In this document: piece by piece, positions 1 to 5,362 of the stretch
Position numbering within the stretch: position 1 is the first letter of the stretch
How the letters are laid out: the number at the start of each line of letters is the position of its first letter
Source of the DNA: JANOBJ01 sp031411575
GTDB taxonomy: Bacteria > Pseudomonadota > Gammaproteobacteria > Burkholderiales > Burkholderiaceae_C
Length of the DNA: 7,160 bases
Assembly (NCBI GenBank): GCA_031411575.1
Contig: JANOBJ010000228.1
Span: forward strand, 1-7,160
Reading direction: 5' to 3'
Position numbers and translations under genes: made by a program
Notes under the pieces: model-generated
The model's database searches: none
What the model was told of the DNA's origin: nothing
What the model saw: the letters and a program-made list of their open reading frames with translations, nothing else

Positions 1-36
1 TGCGCGATGTTATGCCGCGCCGGCCCGCGCATCAGG

Positions 37-1356
37 TCAGTGGAACTGCTCTTCCTCGGTCGAGCCTGTCAGCGCGGTGACGCTTGACTTGCCGCCCTGG
101 ATCACTGTCGTCACTTCGTCAAAGTAACCGGTGCCGACTTCCTGCTGGTGCGACACGAAGGTGTAGCCGCGGTCGCGGGCCGCGAATTCCGGCTCTTGCA
201 CCTTTTCGACATACGCCGTCATGCCACGCTTGGCGTAGTCCTGCGCCAGATCGAACATGTTGTACCACATGGAATGGATACCAGCCAGGGTGATGAACTG
301 GTACTTGTAGCCCATCGCGCCGAGTTCTTTCTGGAACTTGGCGATGGTCGCGTCGTCCAGGTTTTTCTTCCAGTTGAACGACGGGCTGCAGTTGTAGGCC
401 AGCATCTTGCCGGGGTGAACCTTGTGCACGGCTTCGGCGAACTTGCGCGCGAATTCGAGGTCAGGCGTGCCGGTCTCACACCACACCAGATCGGCGTAGT
501 AGGCGTAAGCGATGGCGCGGCTGATGGCCTGCTCCATGCCCTTGCGGGTCTTGTAGAAGCCTTCGGCTGTGCGCTCACCGGTGATGAAGGGCTTGTCGTT
601 GGCGTCATAGTCGCTGGTCAGCAGGTCAGCGGCTTCGGCGTCGGTACGGGCGATCACCAGGGTGGAAGTCCCGCAGACGTCGGCCGCCATGCGCGCGGCC
701 ACGAGCTTTTGCACCGCTTCGGTGGTGGGCACCAGCACCTTGCCGCCCATGTGGCCGCATTTCTTGACCGAGGCCAGCTGGTCTTCAAAGTGGACGCCAC
801 CGGCGCCGGCCTTGATCATCGCCTTCATCAGTTCGAACGCGTTCAGCACGCCGCCAAAACCGGCTTCGGCATCGGCCACGATGGGCGCGAAGTAGTCGAT
901 ATAGCCCTTGTCGCCAGGGTTCGTGCCCTTGGACCACTGGATCTCGTCGGCGCGGCGGAAGGTGTTGTTGATGCGCTCGACCACGGTCGGCACCGAATCC
1001 ACGGGGTACAGCGACTGGTCAGGGTACATCGAGGCGTAGCTGTTGTTGTCGGCGGCCACTTGCCAGCCCGACAGGTAGATAGCTTTCACGCCGGCTTTCA
1101 CCTGCTGCATGGCCTGGCCGCCGGTCAAGGCGCCGAGGCAATTGACGTAGGGCTCGCTGTGCACCAGGCCCCACAGCTTTTCGGCGCCGCGCTGGGCCAG
1201 CGTGTGCTCGATCGGGAACGAACCGCGCAGACGCACCACATCGGCCGCGCTGTAGCCGCGCTTGATGCCCTTCCAGCGCGGGTTGGTGGCCCAGTCTTTT
1301 TCGAGGGCGGCAATCTGCTGCTCGCGGCTGAGTTGCTCGGTGAGGGATTGGGGCAT
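37..1356 (-). CDS. aceA: Isocitrate lyase (glyoxylate shunt)
   Basis: Isocitrate lyase cleaves isocitrate to glyoxylate and succinate, the first step of the cytoplasmic glyoxylate shunt used for growth on acetate and fatty acids. The 439-residue product matches the usual length of the bacterial short form (about 430-440). The family signature KKCGHMGGK is at residues 198-206, with the catalytic Cys200 and His202. Other conserved blocks are visible: SGWQVAAD (about 96-103), the Mg-binding region DAEAGFGG (162-169), HFEDQ (189-193) and YNCSPSFNW (321-329). The frame stays open upstream to a TTG at 1410, but the ATG at 1356 is preferred because AGGAG lies 7 bases before it and MPQSLTEQLSREQQ is a typical N-terminus. 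It is transcribed alone, away from the AT-rich region at 1357-1620 that carries a duplicated palindrome. Its stop is 36 bases from the window edge, so no downstream partner can be assessed. Confidence 0.97.
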   Translation of the reverse strand: MPQSLTEQLSREQQIAALEKDWATNPRWKGIKRGYSAADVVRLRGSFPIEHTLAQRGAEKLWGLVHSEPYVNCLGALTGGQAMQQVKAGVKAIYLSGWQVAADNNSYASMYPDQSLYPVDSVPTVVERINNTFRRADEIQWSKGTNPGDKGYIDYFAPIVADAEAGFGGVLNAFELMKAMIKAGAGGVHFEDQLASVKKCGHMGGKVLVPTTEAVQKLVAARMAADVCGTSTLVIARTDAEAADLLTSDYDANDKPFITGERTAEGFYKTRKGMEQAISRAIAYAYYADLVWCETGTPDLEFARKFAEAVHKVHPGKMLAYNCSPSFNWKKNLDDATIAKFQKELGAMGYKYQFITLAGIHSMWYNMFDLAQDYAKRGMTAYVEKVQEPEFAARDRGYTFVSHQQEVGTGYFDEVTTVIQGGKSSVTALTGSTEEEQFH

Positions 1357-1363
1357 GGAGTCA

Positions 1364-1368
1364 CTCCT
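1364..1368 (-). promoter_or_regulatory. Shine-Dalgarno site of aceA
   Basis: AGGAG on the minus strand, 7 bases before the ATG at 1356. It decides the start against the longer TTG-initiated reading that would begin at 1410. Confidence 0.8.
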
Positions 1369-1433
1369 GAAGTTGATGGAAACCTGAACCTGGCCCAGAG
1401 ATGCGTGCAAATCTGATGCCGATGGCGTAACTG

Positions 1434-1480
1434 TATGTCTTATAGAAGACTAAGTAAAGCTCTTATGTCTTATAGAAGAC
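1434..1480 (-). promoter_or_regulatory. Duplicated palindromic operator upstream of aceA
   Basis: The 17-base sequence TATGTCTTATAGAAGAC occurs twice without mismatch, at 1434-1450 and 1464-1480, so the copies are 30 bp apart, close to three helical turns. Its core GTCTT-ATAG-AAGAC is an inverted repeat with five-base perfect arms. Two phased copies of a dyad 78-124 bases before the aceA start are the usual layout for two dimers of a transcription factor on one DNA face. The shape would suit a GntR-type or similar small dimeric regulator of carbon metabolism, but no regulator gene adjoins it, so the binding protein is not assigned. Each copy also reads TATAAG on the aceA strand, so one may overlap a -10 element; no good -35 was found at the right distance. 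Confidence 0.6.
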
Positions 1481-1483
1481 GAA

Positions 1484-1620
1484 AGTTATTTCGTTTGAAA
1501 TCAATGGCTTGATGCGTATATTTCGCAATTTGAAATCTCAATTCTCATATTGAGAAATATTTTTGCGATGCACCAATTTGAATTTCCATAGTGTGAAATC
1601 AATCGTGTGCATGATGAAAA
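1484..1620. promoter_or_regulatory. AT-rich distal aceA control region with short repeats and a hairpin
   Basis: This stretch is much more AT-rich than the flanking genes and holds no convincing gene. It contains TGAAATCAAT twice exactly (1496-1505 and 1594-1603) and a close relative, TGAAATCTCAAT, at 1531-1542. A perfect 7-bp inverted repeat, TCTCAAT/ATTGAGA, lies at 1536-1542 and 1549-1555 with a six-base loop. On the aceA strand TTGAGA (1541-1536) precedes TATACG (1520-1515), but with a 15-base spacer, so this is only a weak promoter candidate. The region probably holds the aceA promoter and further binding sites. Confidence 0.4.
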
Positions 1621-1660
1621 CCGTCGGGCACAGCCGGCCCGCCAACGGGCATCACCGCCA

Positions 1661-1694
1661 CAAAACCGGGCACGACCGCCGCGTAGGGTCGTGC
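1661..1694 (-). terminator. Likely intrinsic terminator of the gamma-glutamylcyclotransferase-like gene
   Basis: Five bases after the stop of the minus-strand gene ending at 1700, a perfect 8-bp stem GCACGACC/GGTCGTGC (1670-1677 and 1687-1694) encloses a nine-base loop. On the minus strand it is followed by CCGGTTTTG. The T-run is short and set off by four bases, so termination may be partial, but position and orientation fit. Confidence 0.55.
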
Positions 1695-1699
1695 AACGG

Positions 1700-2179
1700 T
1701 CAGGCGTGCGGCGGCGGGGCGTTGCGCTCGCGCACCCAGTCGCCACCCGGCAGCACCCGCGCATCCGTCACGTAGCGCGGGTTGATCTCATACACGATGC
1801 AGTCCAGCGAGGTACCCGCCACCTGCACAGGCAACACGCGTTTGAAGTATTCGTCGCGCCGCTGCGGGTAGATTTCTTCAATTTCATCGAGCTGCCGCTC
1901 CAGCTCCGCGCTGATGGCATAGACCTCGCCCACCACGCGCCCTGCCCCGCCCGGCTCGCCACCCAGCACCACGCCAGGGTACGCGCCCAGGTGGTGCATC
2001 GTTCCGGCGATGGTCGCATGGCCGACGAACTGCGGCGCTGGCTCCAGGCGCGTGATGTCGTTGTCGTCACCCCGGCGCAGCGTGCCGTAGACAAACACAT
2101 GGCGCTTCGGCGCGGCATCGGCGGCCGCGCCGGGTGGAGAAAGCACGGTTTCGGGCATGATCGGCGGCTTCTTTGGCAT
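1700..2179 (-). CDS. Gamma-glutamylcyclotransferase-fold protein (YtfP/AIG2-like)
   Basis: This small cytoplasmic protein (159 residues) belongs to the GGCT/AIG2-like superfamily, whose known members release 5-oxoproline from gamma-glutamyl amines or amino acids. Visible family marks are the nucleating motif VFVYGTLRRG (28-37), HLGAYPGVV (63-71), GEVYAI (84-89) before the LDEIEE helix (97-102), an acidic residue in RRDEYFKR (107-114) in the position usual for the general acid, and GGDW (145-148) near the C-terminus, as in E. coli YtfP. The substrate cannot be read from sequence. The first 25 residues are Pro/Ala-rich and not part of the fold. The ATG at 2179 has no good ribosome site; the ATG at 2158 (residue 8), preceded by AAAGAAG, is an equally plausible start. 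It diverges from the EamA transporter at 2252 and is followed by a probable terminator. Confidence 0.85.
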   Translation of the reverse strand: MPKKPPIMPETVLSPPGAAADAAPKRHVFVYGTLRRGDDNDITRLEPAPQFVGHATIAGTMHHLGAYPGVVLGGEPGGAGRVVGEVYAISAELERQLDEIEEIYPQRRDEYFKRVLPVQVAGTSLDCIVYEINPRYVTDARVLPGGDWVRERNAPPPHA

Positions 2180-2251
2180 CTTGACAGTCTAGTGTCCCCG
2201 CCCGCCCCTCCGCCCGTCTCTGCGCCCTCCTCCCCGTCAGCCTCGCGGCCG

Positions 2252-3184
2252 ATGAACCGCCTGCTGGCCTATGGTTGCCTGGGCTTGAGCATGGCGCTGG
2301 TGGGCAGCTATGTGGCGCTGTCCAAACCACTGGCCGCCGCGCTGCCGGTGTTCCTGCTGGCCTGGCTGCGTTTTGGCATTGGCGGCCTGGCCATGCTGCA
2401 CTGGCTGCGCAAGCCGGCCGACGAGCCGCCGATGTCGCGACACACCCGACAGCTGGTGTTTCTGGAATCGTTCCTCGGCAACTTCCTGTTTTCCGTCTGC
2501 ATGCTGTACGGCGTGAGTATGACCAGTGCGGTTTCGGCCGGCGTGATCATGGCGTCGATCCCGGCGGTGGTGGCGCTGATGAGCTGGGCTTTCCTGCGCG
2601 AGCGCATTGCGCCGCGCGTATGGCTGGCGGTGGCCTGCGCGGCGCTCGGCATCGGTTTGTTGTCGCTATCAAAATCAGAGCATACTATGACCAGCGGACA
2701 AGGACCTGGGGCCGATTTGGCATCAAACAAGGCCTGGCTGGGCAATCTGCTGGTGTTTGGCGCGGTGCTGTGCGAGGCGGCGTATGCGGTGATCGGCAAG
2801 AAGCTCACCGGTGCGCTCAGCGCGCGGCGCATCACGGCGCTGATCAACCTCTGGGGCTTTTGCCTGGTGACACCGTTTGGGCTGTACGTGGCGCTGCGGT
2901 TTGACTTTGGCAGCGTTGCGCCCGGCATCTGGCTGCTGCTGCTGTTTTATGCGCTGGCGGCCAGCGTGTGGACGGTGTGGCTGTGGATGACCGGCCTGAA
3001 AGTGGTGCCAGCCGCGCAGGGCGGCGTGTTCACCGTGATGCTGCCGATCAGCGCCGCGCTGGTGGGTGTGGGCGTGCTGGGCGAAAGCTTGAGCGTTGCG
3101 CAGCTGCTGGCGTTTGCGATGGCACTGCTGGGGGTGGTGCTGGCCACGTTGCCGACCGGCGGCAGCTCAGCGCCACCGCCGTAG
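2252..3184 (+). CDS. EamA/DMT-family transporter
   Basis: An inner-membrane transporter of the drug/metabolite superfamily with two EamA repeats and about ten hydrophobic helices in 310 residues. The first repeat runs about 4-138, beginning LLAYGCLGLSMALVGSY and including the conserved helix VSAGVIMASIPAVVALMSW (94-112) and the short LRERI loop (115-119). The second runs about 161-301, with AAQGGVFTVMLPISAALVG (254-272) and LGESLS (276-281). Many relatives export amino acids or other metabolites; the substrate here is unknown. The frame stays open upstream, but membrane topology starts at MNRLLAYG. No Shine-Dalgarno precedes this ATG, only a pyrimidine-rich leader; an in-frame GTG at 2192 would add 20 Pro/Ser-rich residues and is less likely. 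Residues 139-159, linking helices 5 and 6, are coded by unusual codons (TCA, ACT, GGA, CCT) and look like an inserted repeat read in frame. Confidence 0.92.
   Translation: MNRLLAYGCLGLSMALVGSYVALSKPLAAALPVFLLAWLRFGIGGLAMLHWLRKPADEPPMSRHTRQLVFLESFLGNFLFSVCMLYGVSMTSAVSAGVIMASIPAVVALMSWAFLRERIAPRVWLAVACAALGIGLLSLSKSEHTMTSGQGPGADLASNKAWLGNLLVFGAVLCEAAYAVIGKKLTGALSARRITALINLWGFCLVTPFGLYVALRFDFGSVAPGIWLLLLFYALAASVWTVWLWMTGLKVVPAAQGGVFTVMLPISAALVGVGVLGESLSVAQLLAFAMALLGVVLATLPTGGSSAPPP
2665..2730 (+). repeat. Probable interspersed repeat read in frame within the transporter gene
   Basis: These 66 bases begin GCTATCAAAATCAGAGCATA and continue through AGCGGACAAGG to GATTTGGCATCAAAC. They differ from the surrounding gene in base composition and codon choice. 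The pattern (GCTATCAAAA, an AGAGC-like block, a GCG..CAAGG block and a closing ATTTTG-like block) resembles, from memory, a short repeat scattered through Comamonadaceae genomes, usually between genes. Here it would add about 20 hydrophilic residues to the linker between helices 5 and 6 without breaking the frame. Family membership is an inference; only one copy is in this window. Confidence 0.4.
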
Positions 3185-3199
3185 CGAGCGCGGCCGCCC

Positions 3200-3220
3200 C
3201 AGGCCATTCACAGGGGCCTG
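3200..3220 (+). terminator. Weak hairpin after the EamA gene
   Basis: A 6-bp inverted repeat CAGGCC/GGCCTG (3200-3205 and 3215-3220, nine-base loop) lies 15 bases after the transporter stop. No T-run follows, so it could be a weak or factor-assisted terminator, or chance in GC-rich DNA. Confidence 0.25.
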
Positions 3221-3253
3221 TCCGAACCCGTCCACTCGGCCATTGATGCGGGC

Positions 3254-3284
3254 TTGCACGTCGTCCGGCAATCGCCGCTAGGAT
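3254..3284 (+). promoter_or_regulatory. Candidate sigma-70 promoter of the ferritin-like/Fe-S gene
   Basis: TTGCAC (3254-3259) and TAGGAT (3279-3284) are separated by 19 bases, slightly long, and sit 32 bases before the ATG at 3316. Together with the 131-base gap after the transporter, this suggests separate transcription. Confidence 0.35.
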
Positions 3285-3302
3285 GCGTCGAAAACCCCCG
3301 AC

Positions 3303-3308
3303 GGAGGA
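3303..3308 (+). promoter_or_regulatory. Shine-Dalgarno site of the ferritin-like/Fe-S gene
   Basis: GGAGGA, 7 bases before the ATG at 3316. It is strong and decides against the upstream in-frame ATG at 3283, which has no such site. Confidence 0.8.
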
Positions 3309-3315
3309 CACGCGC

Positions 3316-4902
3316 ATGCTAGCTCCCACGCCCGCGCACGACAGCGCGCCGACCCGCGAACAGCTGCTGTACTGGCTGCACGAGGCGGCAGAAATCGAGC
3401 ACAACCTGATGTGCTGCTACCTGTATGCGGCCTTCAGCCTCAAGCTGGAAGACCCCGCGTGGAGCGCTGACGAGGCGCGCGCCGTGGCGGGCTGGCGCCG
3501 CACCATCACGGCGGTGGCGCTGGAGGAGATGACGCACCTGTGCCTGGTGGGCAACCTGATGAATGCGCTGGGCGCGCAGGTTCACCTGAACCGGCCGATG
3601 TTTCCGATCGAGTCCGGCCCCTACCCAGCCGATTTTGTGATCCGGCTGCAGCCGTTTTCAGTTGCCACCATCGAACACTTCAAGTTTCTGGAACGGCCAC
3701 ACCAGCAGCAGATGGCCGACGGCGCGGGCTTCGAGGCCCAGAACCACTACCAGCGCCATGTGCCGGCCGGCCGCCTGAGCCCTGGCGCGCGCGACTACGC
3801 CACCGTGGGCGAGCTGTACGCCACGCTGCGGGCATCGCTGCAGGCGCTGGTGGCCGAGCGCGGTGAGGCGTGTGTGTTCCTGGGCGACCCGGCGCGCCAG
3901 GTGGACGCCACGCTGGCGCCGCTGCCCGGCGTGTGCGCCGTGACCAACCTCGCCAGCGCCGAGCAGGCGCTGCTGACCATCGTCACGCAGGGCGAAGGCG
4001 CGGGTGACGAACACATCGACTCGCATTTCTGCAAGTTCAGCCGCCTTGGCGACGAGTTGGCCGCCCTGCTGGCTGTGCGCCCCGGTTTTGAGCCCGCCTG
4101 GCCCGCGGCCGCCAACCCAGTGATGAACCGGCCGCTGTCGGACAACGGACGCGTGCACATTGACCACCCGATCAACAGCCAGTGGCTGGACATCGGCAAC
4201 GCGCTGTACACGACCTCGCTGCGCTGCCTGCTGCAAGGCTTTGCCGCAAACGACCGCACCGCCAAGGCGGCCTGGCTGGCCAGCAGCTTCGCCTTGATGC
4301 GCGCGGTCACGCCGGTGGGCCAGGGGCTCGCAGCGCGGCCGGCCAGCCTGGCGCCGCACAGCCCCCATGCCGGGCTGACCTTCACCTCGTTGCGCACGCT
4401 GGCCACGCTGCCCGCCTCCAGCGCGCCGGCGTTCGTGGCGGCGCGCATCGGCGAGCTGCGCGACCGCGCCATTGCACTCACGCCGGTGCCGGTGGCCGGC
4501 GAATCGGTCTCGACCTGGATGGGCGTGATTGACACGCTGGGGCAGCAGCAGGCCAGGATTGCGGCGTTGTCGCCTGCGGGCGCTTCCTCTGCGGGCACAG
4601 GCGCCCTGCCGGTGCGCGCGGCCGCTGGCGTCGTCGCCGCCATCCCCATTTCAGCCAGCCCGCCGGCCTCCCCGGCGCAGCCAGCCGCCGAGCGTGCGAT
4701 CGAAGTCGCCCATGGCAAGGGCGCGACCGTGTTCTTTGAAGCCAAACGCTGCGTGCATTCGCGCCACTGCGTGCTGGATGCGCCCAGCGTGTTCAAGGCC
4801 AACACACCCGGTGAATGGATCTACCCCGACGCCGTGCCGGTCGAGGCGCTGGTGGCGGTGGCACAACTGCCCTTCCGGCGCCATCCGCTACGAGCGGCAT
4901 GA
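3316..4902 (+). CDS. VioB-type ferritin-like protein with 4Fe-4S domain, truncated by frameshift
   Basis: As sequenced this encodes 528 residues. Residues 14-245 or so form a ferritin-like helical domain of the type found in VioB (iminophenylpyruvate dimer synthase). AEIEHNLMCCYLYAAFSLK starts at 25, with likely ligands Glu28 and His29; the EExxH motif EEMTH is at 70-74; and a third helix has Glu227 and SHFCKF (236-241). Residues about 250-445 are a poorly characterised middle part, followed by an Ala/Pro-rich linker (about 418-462). From about 468 a divergent 4Fe-4S mono-cluster domain begins (ATVFFEAKRCVHSRHCVLDAPSVF), with Cys479 and Cys485 in a C-x5-C arrangement as in E. coli YjdI. After VAVAQ the frame changes and the protein ends in unrelated LPFRRHPLRAA, losing the CPSGA cysteine; the correct continuation is in another frame from 4868. 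An oxidoreductase or metal-handling role is inferred; violacein synthesis is not implied, since no vio partners are present. Confidence 0.85.
   Translation: MLAPTPAHDSAPTREQLLYWLHEAAEIEHNLMCCYLYAAFSLKLEDPAWSADEARAVAGWRRTITAVALEEMTHLCLVGNLMNALGAQVHLNRPMFPIESGPYPADFVIRLQPFSVATIEHFKFLERPHQQQMADGAGFEAQNHYQRHVPAGRLSPGARDYATVGELYATLRASLQALVAERGEACVFLGDPARQVDATLAPLPGVCAVTNLASAEQALLTIVTQGEGAGDEHIDSHFCKFSRLGDELAALLAVRPGFEPAWPAAANPVMNRPLSDNGRVHIDHPINSQWLDIGNALYTTSLRCLLQGFAANDRTAKAAWLASSFALMRAVTPVGQGLAARPASLAPHSPHAGLTFTSLRTLATLPASSAPAFVAARIGELRDRAIALTPVPVAGESVSTWMGVIDTLGQQQARIAALSPAGASSAGTGALPVRAAAGVVAAIPISASPPASPAQPAAERAIEVAHGKGATVFFEAKRCVHSRHCVLDAPSVFKANTPGEWIYPDAVPVEALVAVAQLPFRRHPLRAA
4864..4870 (+). 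other. Frameshift junction in the ferritin/4Fe-4S/CDGSH gene
   Basis: The frame read from 3316 is CAA-CTG-CCC (Gln-Leu-Pro); the next frame reads TGC-CCT-TCC-GGC-GCC (CPSGA), the expected end of the Fer4_19 domain. Aligned by eye with YjdI (VVKVIDTCPSGAL), one residue is missing between Gln and Cys, which fits loss of two bases just before C4867. Gain of one base would also restore the frame but leaves the domain one residue short. No slippery heptamer is present. Confidence 0.8.
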
Positions 4903-5332
4903 CGGCGGGCCCGCTGAAAGCGCCCCATTGGTCAACACCCTGCGCATCCGCGAGAACGGGCCGTACGCCGTGCACGCGCCGCTGACCGTGGCGCACCAGG
5001 ATGACGGCTTTCGGGCCACGCTGTGCCGCTGCGGCCAGTCGGGCAACAAGCCGTTTTGCGATGGCTCGCACGTGGCGGCGAAGTTCCAGGCGACGGGCGA
5101 GCCACCCACCGGCGCTGCCGAGCCGCTGGCGGCGCGCGACGGTCCGCTGGTGGTCACGCCGCTCTACAACGGGCCGCTGCAGGTGAGCGGCAATCTGGAG
5201 ATTTGCGCCGGCACCGGGCGCACCGTCGCACGCGTGACCGACACCCGACTGTGCCGCTGCGGCCAGTCGCGCAACAAGCCGTTTTGCGACGGCTCACATG
5301 TGGGAGCGGGCTTCGAGGCCGCGGGCGACTGA
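4868..5332 (+). CDS. Out-of-frame C-terminal segment: end of 4Fe-4S domain plus two CDGSH domains
   Basis: This 154-residue stretch begins CPSGAIRYERHDGGPAE, which completes the 4Fe-4S domain of the preceding frame, and continues into two CDGSH iron-sulfur domains. Each carries the full C-x-C-x2-S-x3-P-x-C-D-G-S-H ligand set: CRCGQSGNKPFCDGSH (5024-5071) and CRCGQSRNKPFCDGSH (5252-5299). Each such motif normally binds one 2Fe-2S cluster through three Cys and one His. Between them is the usual NGPLQVSGNLEICAGTGRT segment. There is no ATG or ribosome site of its own; the TTG at 4928 is a poor in-frame candidate. It is therefore best read as the displaced C-terminal part of the 3316 gene, which with the frame restored would give about 672 residues. 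All metal ligands are intact, suggesting a recent break or a sequence error. It converges with the minus-strand gene ending at 5363. Confidence 0.8.
   Translation, partial: CPSGAIRYERHDGGPAESAPLVNTLRIRENGPYAVHAPLTVAHQDDGFRATLCRCGQSGNKPFCDGSHVAAKFQATGEPPTGAAEPLAARDGPLVVTPLYNGPLQVSGNLEICAGTGRTVARVTDTRLCRCGQSRNKPFCDGSHVGAGFEAAGD
5021..5075 (+). repeat. CDGSH-coding direct repeat, copy 1
   Basis: This 55-base stretch coding for the first CDGSH motif matches 5249-5303 at 51 of 55 positions by eye, 228 bases (76 codons) apart. Confidence 0.75.
5249..5303 (+). repeat. CDGSH-coding direct repeat, copy 2
   Basis: Second copy of the 55-base stretch at 5021-5075. Three of the four differences (relative positions 42, 48 and 51) are silent; position 22 changes Gly to Arg inside the motif. 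Confidence 0.75.
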
Positions 5333-5362
5333 GCCACGCGACCGGTTGCAGGTTGTAGGTCG

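Noticed and set aside
1..36. GC-rich dyad after the aceA stop as a terminator
   Set aside because: Only 4-bp symmetric arms are visible before the window edge and no T-run can be seen, so there is too little sequence to judge.
148..1416. Long open frame on the plus strand opposite aceA (422 codons)
   Set aside because: It is a product of codon bias in the GC-rich aceA gene: the translation is rich in His, Gly, Val and Arg with no recognisable domain, while the opposite strand encodes textbook isocitrate lyase.
2181..2196. TTGACA and a GACA-N6-TGTC dyad in the 2180-2251 intergenic region
   Set aside because: No -10-like hexamer lies 15-19 bases downstream on the plus strand (the sequence is C-rich), and a 4-base-arm dyad is expected by chance.
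2931..2945. CTG codon run as a microsatellite
   Set aside because: It is only four repeats coding for leucines in a membrane helix, ordinary for this gene type.
3795..4805. Long open frame on the minus strand opposite the ferritin-like gene
   Set aside because: Its low-complexity Ala/Ser/Arg/Pro translation shows no family motifs; the plus strand has clear conserved domains.
4529..4867. Upstream part of the frame that contains the CDGSH motifs
   Set aside because: Before 4868 the translation is Arg/Pro/Ser-rich nonsense overlapping the well-supported 4Fe-4S domain in the other frame, so the ATG at 4529 is not a believable start for the CDGSH protein.
4858..4872. Programmed ribosomal frameshifting
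   Set aside because: There is no slippery X-XXY-YYZ heptamer or A-run, and the required change (+1 or -2) is not the common bacterial -1 type.
4899..4902. ATGA at the end of the ferritin-like frame as a coupled start for the CDGSH part
   Set aside because: This ATG is in the third frame, not the CDGSH frame, so it cannot start that segment.
5339..5362. CGACC/GGTCG inverted repeat between the convergent genes as a shared terminator
   Set aside because: The stem is only 5 bp with a 14-base loop and no T-run on either strand.
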